Of a stretch of 60,000 bases of DNA, positions 24,801-36,881 are shown piece by piece. This stretch comes from Nymphaea colorata (Eukaryota > Streptophyta > Magnoliopsida > Nymphaeales > Nymphaeaceae), in assembly GCF_008831285.2 (NCBI RefSeq), contig NC_045142.1, positions 27,109,876 through 27,169,875 of the forward strand, given 5' to 3'. A model generated the notes under the pieces. That model was given only the letters and a program-made list of their open reading frames with translations. It searched no databases and was not told the origin of the DNA. The position numbers and the translations under genes were made by a program. Within the stretch, counting starts at the first letter, position 1, and the number at the start of each line of letters is the position of its first letter.

Positions 24801-27800
24801 CCAATATGTATATGTATGTATATTGTGTAGATATACAGATCACTATATATATATATATATATATGGTTGGATGGTTATTTTTTACTGTGTCGTTAAAAAC
24901 CGTTGCAAAATGTGCATACCATAGCTAAAAACTGTGGCCAAGCAATTGACCATTTTAAATGCACATTTTGAGTTGGTTTTAGCGATACCAAAAAAGAAAA
25001 AAAAACAACTATGCAGATACTGAAGTAGCCGGCTAATTTCAATTCCTCTCTCTCTCTATATATATATGTGTGTGTGTGTGTGTATGTGAGTGTGAATGTG
25101 TGTGTATGTGTAATAGTTTTTCTTTGGGCATCATGATCTATCCTTTGGAGATTAAATTTCGCAAGTTGAAAGGAATGTGGATTGGATCCATTAAGTCTGC
25201 TTGATTCATGTGGGAACCTCGATCCAGTTTAATTAGTTTATATGGTGCAGGCCTTTAGCTATTGAGAAATTAACCCCATCCACCCACCTCTGCTTCCTTC
25301 TCACCTTCTCGCTCCATATTGCTTTTTGTTTGATTTATTCCTTTTGATGAACTCTGTTGGTTCTTTTGAGAGTTCATTCTTGTGGAAACTAAAAGCATTA
25401 TACCACTGGAAGAGTTGAAGTCTGTGGACTCTTGTTTTAACATGTTAGTGGGATGCAAATCCTTTTGAAACCAGCCTCAACTTAGGAATTTCAATTGAAA
25501 AGTTTTTTTATGTTCATCAAATTTTGATAATGTATTAGTATTATGTGATCTACTTCTTCAGTCAGATATTTGCTTCAATTTGTTTTGGCAATTATTTATT
25601 CACCTATGGTCTTGGGGATACGCTATTCCAGTTATTCTTCAATAAATTTAGATGCTGAATTTGGTTTTTGTTTCCTTGCTTATGTATATTCAAATATGTT
25701 GCGGTCCTGAAAGCAGCTATCCAGCCTCAAGGAGTCAAAGAAAGCAGTATATGGTGCTTTAGATGCTTGGGTTGCTTGGGAGCAAAACTTTCCATTAGTT
25801 CCACTAAGGCAAACCTTGACGATGCTTGAGAAGCAGCACCAGTGGCATAGAATTGTTCAAGTATTGCTATGACCATTTCACGTATTTTGATGACAGTTTC
25901 TATGCTATGTAATGTGGTTTAACTATATCTAGCATAAGAAGTTATGCATGCTCATATTTTTTTTGTCTGTATTGGTATATGAAAGCATAACCTATGTCAC
26001 ATAGGTACGGGTACAGGTACGGACTATTTTCAAAAAATTTGGGTGCGGGGGTACGGCCGTACACACACGCGGACATACATATATATGTCAAAAAATTTCA
26101 AAATGAATAACATATTCATAAATCATGATCCAAAACACAGTATGGAAGTAATTAACATACAAATATATCAGCTTTCTTGATTCTCCGTCGCATCATCAAG
26201 ATTAGAAGGAGCAACAGGTCACGCTTTTAAGATATATTGACATCGCTATGGTTATGGCTCACACTATTATCGAAGAGTCAAGTTATAGAGAAGGGATCGA
26301 TTTTCGAAACATTGTATTGGAAGATTTTAAATGAAAAGTTGTGAGGAACTATGTACAAGAAAGGTTTAGAGTGAAAAAAGAAACACGAAAAGAAAGGGGG
26401 ATTTTTAATTTTCAACTAAAAAACCGGACAACTTTGGACTCGGTCAAAGTTGACCGAGTCCGAAAATGGACAAAAATGATCTCAGGTACATTGACTGTAC
26501 CGGTGCTGCGTTGACCACACCTTTGCCGCACCCAAGACCTTACCCGTACCCGTACCCGTACCGTGCGGGTACTCCTCCTTAAGAGGAGTACTTGTGTGAC
26601 ATAGAGCATAACCAAATCTTGTAATTGGATCTAGTTAGGTTTTTTTTTTTGTACTTGTAATTGGATCCAGATCTGTAATCCATCCCTTTCTCTATATAAA
26701 GGGAAGTTGGTTCATTTTGTGGGGAGTTAGTTGAAAGAAATGAAAAGCAAGTTGTTTTGTTAGTTTTCTTTTGTTCTTTTTGTTCCTTTGATCTTTGCTT
26801 GAGTTTTAGTTAGTTTAAATCTTTGCTTGAGTTTAGTTTAGTTGTGAGTGCAGACGGATTAAGATTCATTGATCTTAATTAGTTTTGCATTAGTATAGCT
26901 GTGAATGGTTGTTGATTTTATGTCAAAGGAAATGGTTTTTATTTGCATTCTTGTAAAATGCAATTGTAACTTGCATTTGGGAACCCTACAATAAGGTGCA
27001 TTCTGAAATAGAACCTAAGATATAAAAAATTGTATTTTTTGTTCCAAAAGAATTGTTAAAAATGTAAGAAGTAATAAAAAGAATATTAATTAGAAGATAA
27101 ACAACATTTCAAGTAATCAAAGTTGCATAGGAGATCAAGTGTCTAATAATCAAGAATATATGTTGTAAACAGCATGCATGTCTTTAAAAAATCATTAGTT
27201 GTAGCTTAACATTCTAATAACTAACTAAATAGAAACTGATTAATGACTGTTGCCAAGCAATGCTGTTGCCAAATCATTGTTTATCTTCTCCATCATGTAC
27301 CTCTTTTCTCCTTGATTGTTGAATTACTATACATCATCCAAATTTTTATGCGAGGAAGACAACCCTCCAACACATTGAAGTGCTGCAAGCTAAAGATGTC
27401 AACCTCCTCCTCATGCCTTCATGATAAACTTTTGCAATTGCCTCAACAAGTGGAAAATAAGTTAACAAATAATGTCCTCCATGGTAATTATTGTGAACAT
27501 ATAATATGCAGAGGTTGACAAAAACCTATAATTTGCTACATTATTTTCAATGGATGATCAACCATGAACTTCACAAATTAATTATTGGAACAGTCGCGAG
27601 CTAAAATCTGGTGGTAGTATGTAAACTATTGAGCATATAGTGATGATAAGGTCATCGGAAGTGGGTGGAAGTCGGATATCATTGATTGCTAATAATGTAT
27701 TTTACTAAATTGTCCTCTTGGAATTGTTATGGTTATGTCTAATTTATATTTCCCGTTTTATTGTTTTTTTAAAGCACAGAAGTGTTCAAGCAGAGCCTCA

Positions 27801-28158
27801 TAGGTCACCTTTTGCTGCATATAGTAAATTGTGTGTACTTCATCTCTAGTCTAGAGATGAACCGTGAAAGCTAGTAGGAAACCATATGAATTTGAATTAT
27901 AGACAACTGAGTCTTTGTAAACATTCTGTTTGTTCACAATCTCAGGTCATAAAGTGGATGCTGAGCAAAGGACAGGGTACCACAATGGGAACCTATGAGC
28001 AGTTGATACGTGCTTTAGATAAGGATGAGCGGGCAAAGGAAGCTCACGTCTTTTGGGAGAAAAGAATTGGACATGATTTGCATTCTGTGCCATGGCGGTT
28101 ATGTGAACTTATGATCTCCATTTACTATAGAAACAATATGTTGGAGCATGGTGTTAAG
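21878..28158 (+). CDS. Small PPR-like organelle protein (At4g18975-like), 3' incomplete
   Basis: Six exons were joined by hand: 21878-21930, 22615-22636 (22 nt), 22798-22881, 24064-24183, 25717-25860 and 27946-28158. All have GT donors and AG acceptors and compatible phases, giving 212 codons. Homology is clear in the last two exons: KKAVYGALDAWVAWEQNFPL, HQWHRIVQ, VIKWMLSKGQG, MGTYEQLIRALDKD and IYYRNNML match the Arabidopsis PPR protein At4g18975 (annotated as chloroplast) and relatives. The N-terminus (residues 1-18) has Arg/Thr and no acidic residues, as in transit peptides; this part and the 22-nt exon rest on splice signals and frame only. Homologues continue with about 50-80 more residues (LFK... 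onward) after the last exon, and I find no such exon before 29.5 kb. Reading through the weak GTACCT donor would stop at 28276-28278. The gene is therefore either 3'-truncated or has its last exon beyond the transposon block. Intron 5 carries a DNA transposon. Confidence 0.8.
25045..25084. repeat. Compound (TC)/(TA)/(TG) microsatellite
   Basis: Short runs of TC, then TA, then TG dinucleotides in an intron of the PPR-like gene. A separate TA run lies at about 24845-24864, and another at about 22456-22472. Confidence 0.85.
25992..26604. mobile_element. Non-autonomous DNA transposon (hAT-like MITE) with 8-bp TSD
   Basis: The left end CTATGTCACATAGG and the right end read inward (CTATGTCACACAAG) share a terminal inverted repeat of about 10 bp. 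The unit is flanked by the direct repeat AGCATAAC at 25984-25991 and 26605-26612. The 613-bp interior has no coding capacity and carries GTACGG/GTACCC-type repeats near both ends. An 8-bp duplication suggests the hAT superfamily. The base after each TSD copy is also C, so a 9-bp duplication (Mutator-like) cannot be excluded. It sits in the fifth intron of the PPR-like gene. Confidence 0.82.
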
Positions 28159-29519
28159 GTACCTGGTATTATAGCTGTATACAAATTATATCTCAAGGAT
28201 AGCACATATGCAATTCTGGATTATGCTATTTCATGTTTTGGCCATTATGCTGATTTTTTTGGGTCAATTTCTAGCTAAATCTTGAGATGAGATAATGCTT
28301 CATTCTGGTACTGTTGTATGAATATTTCATTTTTTGTCCATTTTCTTTTCTTTTTTTTTTGTGAATTTCTACCTAGTACCTATGCATACATGCACGGGCA
28401 TGACTTCTAGGTCACTCTTTTCTGGGGTTGGGTGTTGGGGTTTGCATCAACAAATTTGGCTAACTAGATATTGTGAGAAGCACAAGGTTCCTTCTGTAAA
28501 GTTATTAAAGTTTGATGCTACAATTTAGTTCCCACTGCGGACAAGAATTTGTTAACAAAATGATGATATATTTGAAACACACAGAAATGTCTTGTGAAAA
28601 GTTGAACTACATGCTCTATATCTGTTCCTGTTGAAGGTATGATTAGAACTGTTTCCCAAGTGGGGATGCATCAGCAAAATGGTTCAGTTTTAGAACAGAC
28701 TCTGTCATTGATTAGAATCTTATTTTGTCCTATAATCTGTTTGTTTCTGTTTCATGTGCCATCTCATGGCTTCATTCTCTTTTATTCTTTTGTTATTCTT
28801 ATATGTCAGGATTTCCTTGCTCTGTATTTCATATGTTGGTAAAGAACAAATCTGGTACTTCCAAGGTGTTTTATTACTGCTCCAGAGTGGGCTGTGGAAA
28901 GAGTTTCCACTTTCCCTTCCATAGCATCAAAACAGTAATTGTAGTAATTTTTAGTTTCTCTTTTTAAGATAAAAGTTCTGATGAGGATTTGAGGTCGTGA
29001 TACTTCTTCATCCTGAAGTTTACGTCTCTCCTTTCTGTACTAGTCCTTCTAATAACCTTCATGGCAGCATTGCATCTGGGTATATAAATGTGTCTGACTC
29101 GAGTTCTATATTGGTTTTACCACATCCCGCATAACTGGATATCCAGAATTGGTTTGGAGTCACTATGATTAAAATTGGGTTTTGGAGTTGGACTTGGAAT
29201 TTGGGTGATACTATTTAAAGCCAACTCTGGGTTCAATGCTGAAAAAAGAAAGGCCAAATCCGTCCCTTGGGTCAGATTGAAAATCAATTGAATAGTGGTT
29301 GTCCTATTGACAAGTATCATAGTTTCCATTTTCTTAACATAGCAGAGCCAGCTTGAGAAGCAAGGGTGCAAATAGGTGTGGCCATCTGCAGGCCACGCGT
29401 TCAAGGAATGCAGATTTTTGGATTACTTCTTGGATCAGATTTGCATCTGTCACTGAATCTGAGTCTGATTTGCATGCACACCTCCATTTCTTCTTTCGTT
29501 TCTCTGCCATCTGATAAGA
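28159..29519. other. Region between the PPR-like exons and the retrotransposon stack
   Basis: T-rich, intron-like sequence. I searched for the expected terminal exon of the PPR-like gene and saw none. Frames at 28334-28528, 28639-28842 and 29117-29404 have no recognisable domains. Confidence 0.45.
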
Positions 29520-29862
29520 TGTTGGATCTAATCTGATCCAGATCCAACATGTCTACTGATTCAGATCCAACACGTCTAACCATGTCTGAGCTCATTTATC
29601 TAGATAGGGTTATGATTGTAATTTCTGTAATTGTTTTATTCTAGACTCTAGGTTATTGTGTTGCTTCACTCTAGGCTCTAGATTATTGTGATAATTTCAT
29701 TCTAGATTCTTGTAAAATGTGTAGGGAGATCACTATATAAACGGGTTGTGTGAAAATGTAAAACCTTACCTCCCTTCCTCATTTCTCTTTTCCTGTTCTC
29801 TCTCTTATCTTTTCTTTGCTGAATCTGAACGTGGGATATACTTCGACACCCAAAATCTTACA
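29520..29862 (+). repeat. 5' LTR of element A
   Basis: Ends in TTACA directly before the Met-tRNA PBS. The start at TGTTGGATCT is my choice of TG terminus and is less certain because no 3' LTR is present for comparison. A 9-bp inverted repeat, GTTGGATCT (29521-29529) and AGATCCAAC (29540-29548), sits at the 5' edge. A TATA box (TATATAAA, 29734-29741) marks the likely promoter. Confidence 0.6.
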
Positions 29863-30042
29863 TGGTATCAGAGCAAGGTCTGGCTGGTTCTACCAAGGAG
29901 AATGTTTGAACAGACTTGAAATCTCCTAGTTGGTTTTCTCTTATACCTCTTCCAACATTCTGCTCCGATTCCTTCATCTATCTTGACAACACTCTTATAT
30001 TTCTGTTAGTAGATATCTACGTTGATAGATGTATAATTTATC

Positions 30043-30829
30043 ATGGATATTCTCTCACAATCTAATATGTCCTCCAACTTCTTGCCACACCTTATTTCTG
30101 AAAAACTGAACCACTCCAACTACCTTACATGGAAAAGACAGATCACTTCTTTCATAAGGAGTCAGGATCTGTACGGACATCTTGATGGCTCCATTCCAAT
30201 CCCACCACAATTCATTCAACAAGAGGTGAAGAATGAGAGAGGAGAGACAATTTCCTCAGGAAATTCATAACCCTCAATTTATAACATGGATGAAACGAGA
30301 TCAAAGTCTTGTTGCGTATATCACATCAACGCTCTCTCAAGAAGTGTTGATTTCTCTTTCTGATGACTGTACAACAGGACAGTTATGGATCAGTCTTGCT
30401 GAAACCTATTCTCAAATTTCAGAGGCATGTATTCTATATTTGAAAAAAGAATTTCAGAATCTTAGCAAAGGGTCAATGACGATTATGGAATATTTGGGAC
30501 GTCTTAAAGGGATAGCTAATCAGTTGGGAGTTGCAGGATATGTTGTTTCCGACAAAGAAAAAGTCCAGCAGACTCTTAGCGGCCTTGGACCAGATTTTTA
30601 TGCCTTTACTACTGCTCTTGAAGTTTTGCCTATCTTGCCCACCTTCAATGAACTTGAGGGCAAGCTGCTTCAACATGAAATGAACATCAAACAACTGATG
30701 GGAGGAACAAACTAAGGTAATGCTCACAATGTTTTAGTTATGAAAGCTGCTGCAGGTCATAGAAAAGGAAATGGGGCTCATCAAGGAGGCATGAATCGTA
30801 GGAATGATGAGTAAAATGGCAAAGGTATT
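30043..30829 (+). pseudogene. Element A gag (broken)
   Basis: Starts at ATG 30043. It encodes a copia-type gag (SEKLNHSNYLTWKRQITSFI near the N-terminus, then QLWISLAETYSQ and LGRLKGIANQLG). The frame changes near 30240-30270, a TAA occurs at 30713-30715 and another about 100 bp on, and element B interrupts it at 30830. The coding sense resumes at 36159 with the linker before the zinc knuckle. Confidence 0.85.
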
Positions 30830-31028
30830 TGTTACGTGCAGCCAAGGGAGAGGAGAGAAGAGAACATTTCATCGTATCCACTAAAGCTGCCTTAATCTCA
30901 AGTTAAATGAGAATTAGGGTAAAGTAACAAATTACAAAAGAGGTCCATAAATAAAACCCTTATTTATAAAGAGCTGTTCCTAAACTCTTAAATATTCTAA
31001 AATACCACCTAACACATATTATTCAACA
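30830..31028 (-). repeat. 3' LTR of element B
   Basis: 199 bp, bounded by TGTT...AACA, directly after the polypurine tract. It differs from the partner LTR at two sites. Confidence 0.95.
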
Positions 31029-31035
31029 CTCCCCC

Positions 31036-34000
31036 TCAAGCTGGAGCATAGATGTTAATCATGCTCAGCTTGTCACAACATCTAGAAAATTCTGCAATAG
31101 GCAAGGCTTTGGTAAAGATATCAGCGGCTTGATCTTCAGAGGCTACATGTATAGTTGAGATAATTTCCTCTTGAACCATATAGCGAATATAGTGGCAATC
31201 TACTTCGATGTGCTTTGTCCTCTCATGAAATACTAGATTATTGGCAATATAGGTAGCCGCTTTGTTATCACAAAACATCTTCATAGGAGTAGAAGTTGGA
31301 ATACCGAGACTCTCAAGTAAGGATCTAGACCATGTCATTTCAGCAGCCGTTTGAGCCATAGCACGATATTCCGACTCTGCACTTGATCTAGAAACAATAT
31401 TTTGTTTCTTACTTCTCCAAGAGATGAGATTTTCTCCCACAAACACACAAAACCCTGTGGTGGATTTCCTATCATCAACTGAGCCTGCATAATCTGCGTC
31501 GCTATAAGCTTTGACATCAAGAGATATACCCTTTTTAAAAAAAAGTCCTTTGCCAAAGGAGGACTTCAAGTATTTGACAATCAACATAGCTGCATCCCAA
31601 TGTGATTTTCTTGGTTTTTCCATGAATTGGCTTAATTTTCCCACAACAAAACTAATATCTGGTCGAGTTACTGTCACATAGAGAAGCTTACCAATCAATG
31701 ATCCGTATGCATGAGAAGCTACCTCTTCCGATTCATCATCAAATAGGTGTACCCGTGGGTTCATAGGAAGAGTTGCAGGTTTAGCACCCAGCATCCCTGT
31801 GTCCTGTAACAAATCAAGAACATACTTCCTTTGTGATAACACCACTCCTTCCTTACTACGAGTAACTTCAATGCCAAGGAAGTCGTAGCTGGCCAAGATC
31901 TTTGGTAACAAAGTGTTGTAGAAATTTCTTTGTATGAGTTACCTCCTGCTCACATTCACCTGTCAACACAATATCATCAACATACACCCCTAACACCACA
32001 GTACATCTAGATCCTTTCTTAATGAATAATGAATGGTCCAGCTGAGATCTCTTGAAACCACATTTTAATACAACTTCTGAAAATTTATGAAACCAAGCAC
32101 CGAGGACTTTGTTTCAAGCCATATATAGCTTTCTTTAGCCTGCACACTTTACCACACTCCCCCTGACGTTCAAAACCAGGAGGCTGTTGCATATACACGG
32201 TCTCATCAAGATCTCCATATAAGAAGGCATTTTTGACATCCAGCTGATATAAGGGCCAATCATAATGTACTGCAACAGAAACAATAAGACGTATGGTGCC
32301 CATCCTCGCCACAGGAGAAAAAGTCTCAAAGAAATCCACCCCATAGGTTTGGGTATAACCTTTTGCTACAAGACGAGCTTTGTAGCGCTCTACTGAGCCA
32401 TCAGATAGGTACTTGATGGTAAATACCCATTTGGAGCCCACAACTTCACAACCAGATGGAGGATTAACCAATTCCCATGTGCCCCTTTGCATTAGAGTCT
32501 CCATTTCATCCTGCATAGCCTGCCTCCACTTAGGATCAAGTAACGCAAGTTGGTGGCTTGAGGGAATAGAATGTACTGACAATGCTGACACAAAATTCTG
32601 TAGACGCCCACCAATACCAGTAGTAGAAACAAACTGAGATATAGGATGAAGAGTACATTGTCATTTGCCTTTGCGTAAAGCAATGGGTAAGTCCAAAGAC
32701 ATGTCAGGAGCATCCTGTGCAGGGGTAGTAACATCAGAAATACTTACATCCTGAGAAGCGACTGGTGGACAATCCTGAGCAGGAGTGTGCCGGCAGGTGT
32801 AGACCAGTGGAGGATCATGGAATCTGCTGACACTTGGAAAAGAATCATACGGAACAGACTGCAGGGGAACCAGTGGGATAGGTAAATGCATAGACGACGA
32901 CCTGTCGGATACTGATGGAGTAGAGTGAAAATAAGGACTTGACTCAAAGAATGTAACATCCGCACTGATATACTGCTTACGAGTGTGGGAGTCAAAGCAG
33001 ATATAACCCTTTTGGTGTTTTGGATAACCAATGAAAACACATTTAATTGATTGTGCACCAAGTTTGTCTTTATTAGGACCAAGGATGTGAACAAAGCAAG
33101 TGCACCCAAAGACTTTGGGTGGAAGGGAAAACAAGGGTCTATCTGGATAGAGAACTTGAATGGGAATTTGATTGCCGATAGACGAGGATGGAAGACGGTT
33201 AATTAGGTAACATGTAGTGAGTATGACATCGCCCCAAAATTGCGTCGGAACACAACTATGTATCATGAGAGTGCGAGCCATGTCAAGTAGTTGACGATGT
33301 TTACGTTCGGCAACACCATTTTGTTGAGAAGTGTGGGGGCAAGTGAATTGAGGACATATTCCATATTTGGTGTAAAATTGTAGCAAGGTATTGGATTTGA
33401 ACTCACAAGCATTATCAGTGCGAATGTTTTTGACAATGGAATCAAACTGAGTCTTTATTTCAATAATGAAATTTTGAAGAATACGAATAACTTCAGACCT
33501 CTCTTTTAACAAGAACACCCAACTAAGACGAGAAAAATCATCAACAATAACAAGGAAATACCTAAATTTGGCCCGGCTTACAACCCGGCTAGGCCCCCAA
33601 GCATCAACATGAATAAGATCAAAAACTGCATGACTCGACGGACTACTGTTGGAAGGAAAACTACTTCTAGTGTGTTTGCCCAATTGACAAGCCTCACACT
33701 GGAATGACTCATACACAAAAATATTAGGGAGAACACCACGAAGCTTGGATAATGAAGGATGGCCTAGTCGGAGATGCCACTGATATGGAGTTGGCTTAGA
33801 TAGAGCCATAGATGCCACGCCCTCCACTGGTTCAGACGGTAGGTAAACTCCCTTGTGCTCATGGCCGCCACCAATCGTCTTCCCATTTTGCAAGTCCTGA
33901 AAAACACATGAACCAGGATCAAATATGGCTCTACAACGCAAATCTTTTGTCAACTGAGTAACAGATAGAAGGTTAGCAGGAAACTCTGGAGCATATAAAA

Positions 34001-35267
34001 CATGGGAAAGAAGGATAGAACCAGGAAGTTTAACATCCCCAATTCCCATAATAGGAGAAAGCTTTCCATTGGCAAGCCTAACGTGTTGAGGCTGTGGAAA
34101 CCGATGCAATGAAGTAAATACGTGGGGCTTACTGCAAAAGTGTTTCGAAGCCCCAGAATCAATAATCCACATGGTACCTGGTTCATGGGAAGAAGTACTA
34201 GCAATAGAATCCACCATGACCAAGGAGGCAGCTGTAGACATCGTGGTAGGAAGAGGTTGCTGAGCCATAAGCTGATCATACTCTGCCTTACTCATAGTCA
34301 CTGTGGAGTTCTCAGAATTCATCGAGGAAGGAGTCTCTCCCAGTGATGTAGCAACTCGGGCAGAACCTACAGGAATATGAGAAGAGAAGGTCCCTCTGCC
34401 CCCCGAAGTACTACCACCCCTGCCATGGGAAGTAGAAGTCAGTTTACCATGGTTGTCCCAACATCTATCTTCCAAATGTCCCAATTTTCCACAGAATGTA
34501 CATTGAAATCTTCCTCTGCCCCCTACACCACGACCTGAGCCTCTTCCCCTAGTGGCTTGCCCACGCCCTCCAGACACAGCTAAGGCTGCAGAAGGAGACT
34601 CACTCTGGGACTGAGAGAGAGATACAGCCAATCTACTGAGTCTATTATATGCCTCAACAAGATCTGGAATTTCTGCTCCAGTAAGCATATGAACTTTTGC
34701 TACCTCATACTTAGGGGACAAACCAGCCAAGAACTTAGCCACCATAGTATGCTCAAAATGCGTCTTGTAACATGCCTGACATGGAGGTCGAAGAGCCTTC
34801 AATCGTTCATACGCAGCTTTAACTAAAGCAAAGTATTGAGATAGTTCTAATTCACCTTGCTGCAGTTTAAGTAACTCTTCCTCAACTTGTAAAATTTTTG
34901 AGACATTCTTGTCATGAGAATAAGTTTGTCTCAAGAACGTCCACATATGTTTGGCAGTCGTATAGTAGGCAAGAGTAGGAGCTATATCCGTCTGCACACT
35001 GTTCATGATCTAGGACATAACAATACTATTATCTTCTTTCCATGTGGCATATTTCCCAGTTTTAACACTCGGTTCATCTTCATCAATGATATGGTCTTTC
35101 CGATGTCCTACTACAGACATCATAAACATTCGTGACCAGATTTCATAGTTGTGACCATCTAATTTCACAGTAGAACCATAGAAGAAAGGATTCCCAACCA
35201 CCTTGTATTCAGTATGAGACTCGATCTTAGAATAGTCTCCCATATTAGACGGCTGTTCAGGCTCCAT
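31036..35267 (-). pseudogene. Element B gag-pol polyprotein, broken by two stops and two frameshifts
   Basis: From ATG 35267 the frame encodes gag (GSTVKLDGHNYEIWSRMFMM), with an in-frame TAG at 35012-35010. It then continues through the zinc knuckle (CTFCGKLGHLEDRC), protease (IIDSGASKHFC), integrase (HLRLGH, CEACQLGKH, IHVDAWGP, RTDNACEF, NGVAERKH) to a TGA at 32663-32661 between integrase and RT. The RT N-terminal half runs to about 32100, where a one-base insertion after KQSPR shifts the frame. A two-base loss near 31890 precedes the last frame (IEVTRSKEG to the end). That frame contains the RNase H motifs SDADYAGS, SSAESEYRA and CDNKAATY. Closest to element D in this window. Confidence 0.92.
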
Positions 35268-35954
35268 CACAACTCCCACAAAAAGAGAATAGCACTAATA
35301 TATATACCGCAGAAAGGGACGATAAAGTATGCAAATGATAAAGGAATTTAAATCCGCGGCTGACTGAAACTTAGAGCAGATCACACCTAGGGCAGATCCA
35401 CGGCTGACTGAAACTTAGAGCAAGTCGACTATTGCAACATCCAACACCAGCTAGGGCAGATCCACGCTATAGAAGGAATTCATATTCATGGCTGCAATAT
35501 CCAACAAAAAAGGAAGGACAGATATCACCAAGGGCAGATCCACGGCTGACTGAAATTTAGATCAAATCGACGGCAGCAACATCCAACAAGAGGAAGGACA
35601 TATCCACGGCTGACAGAACCCTAGGGCAGATCCACGACTGATAAAAAAAAAGGTTGTAATATCCACAGCTGCAGCGACTTCCATTCACCAAGTAGTGACC
35701 ACCGACCACAAAGGAAACTTCTGCCACGTGAGGGAGACACCTGCAACGTCCATCCACGTCCACTTCAACAGGGCATCGATCTAGGGTTTTTAATCTTATG
35801 CTTAAGAAAACCCTAGATCGAGCCTAATATGCATGTTCAGCCTGTCGTGCTCTCAGACCTATCCACGAGAATAGAAGAAGAGGAAGAGAAAGAGACAAAG
35901 GATGAGCACGGTGAGAGAGGTTTCAGTCCAAAGGAAAGTTGGGCTCTGATACCA

Positions 35955-36153
35955 TGTTACGTGCAGCCAAGGGAGAGGAGAGAAGAGAACATTTCATCGT
36001 ATCCACTAAAGCTGCCCTAATCTCAAGTTAAATGAGAATTAGGGTAAAGTAACAAATTACAAAAGAGGTCCATAAATAAAACTCTTATTTATAAAGAGCT
36101 GTTCCTAAACTCTTAAATATTCTAAAATACCACCTAACACATATTATTCAACA
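35955..36153 (-). repeat. 5' LTR of element B
   Basis: 199 bp, adjacent to the PBS at 35942-35954. It contains an imperfect stem (CCCTAATCTC paired with GAGAATTAGGG, one-base bulge) also found in the LTR of element D. Confidence 0.95.
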
Positions 36154-36158
36154 GTATT

Positions 36159-36876
36159 CTGCCAACACCAAGTGTTACAAGAAGATTTCAAACTAATACC
36201 ACAAAAAAGGTGCCAACGTGTTTCCAATGTAACAAGAAGGGTCACATCAAAGCAAATTGCTGGTTCAATCCGCAAAACAGAGGCAATAAACCTGAAGTTG
36301 AACATAATATCAAACTCCCACCAGCCCATGTACAACAAATACTTATGACTGCCCTCTCCAAGATGACAATGAAACAAAATGATCAAGGCGAATGGTATTT
36401 GGATTCAAGTGCTGCTACTCATGTAACTGGAAATGTTGGTAAGTTACATGACCTTCTTCCTTATTTTGGTAAAAGTAATATAGTTACAGGTGACAGAAGT
36501 TTTCATCCTATCACACATATTGGAAATGCACAAATTTATCTTCCAACATCACCATTTTCACTATCTTTGTCAAATGTTGCCCTTGCTCCAAATATCAAAA
36601 AGAATATTATTTCCATTTCTAAACTTGTAGATGGTACAAACTCATCTGTTGAATTTACTTCTTCTTCTGTGTATGTCAAGGATCTTATAACGAAGAAAAC
36701 ATTTGCTGAAGGGGAACACCAAGGAAATATGTATGTTTTCAAGGAAAATCCTTATTTCTTACAGTCCTCTTCAAGTCCAGCTCAATTGACCTACTTTCCT
36801 TCCAACGCACCTTCACAAATTCCAAGTTCTAGCTATCTCCAATCAGACGTCAGTAAGTCAAATTTATGGCATGGTC
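36159..36876 (+). pseudogene. Element A zinc knuckle, protease and start of integrase
   Basis: Continuation of element A after the B insertion. It encodes a zinc knuckle (CFQCNKKGHIKANC), then a protease site read as LDSSAATHVTG, where the usual DSG is DSS. The following NVALAPNIKKNIISISKL block and gag-pre-integrase region lead to LWHGRM, where element C is inserted. The Gly-to-Ser change at the protease site would be expected to damage activity. Confidence 0.85.
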
Positions 36877-36881
36877 GTATG

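Larger units (their letters stand above)
30830..36153 (-). mobile_element. Copia element B, full-length with LTRs, coding region broken
   Basis: A minus-strand LTR retrotransposon of 5324 bp inserted in element A, flanked by the 5-bp target duplication GTATT (30825-30829 and 36154-36158). In the minus sense it has a 5' LTR (36153-35955), the PBS TGGTATCAGAGCC (35954-35942), gag-pol, a polypurine tract (TTGAGGGGGAG, 31039-31029) and a 3' LTR (31028-30830). The two 199-bp LTRs differ at two positions, so insertion is recent, yet the coding region has four breaks. It was therefore probably moved by another copy's proteins. Confidence 0.95.

Noticed and set aside
26412-26615. Arg/Val-rich minus-strand ORF
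   Set aside because: It is the translation of GTACGG-type repeats at the right end of the transposon at 25992-26604.
26640-26880. Possible solo LTR (TATA-like TCTCTATATAAAGGG, T-rich tracts)
   Set aside because: No TG/CA ends, target duplication or PBS could be defined; kept only as intron sequence.
29863-29875. tRNA-like matches (TGGTATCAGAGC) at several places
   Set aside because: These are primer binding sites of copia elements, complementary to the 3' end of initiator Met-tRNA, not tRNA genes.
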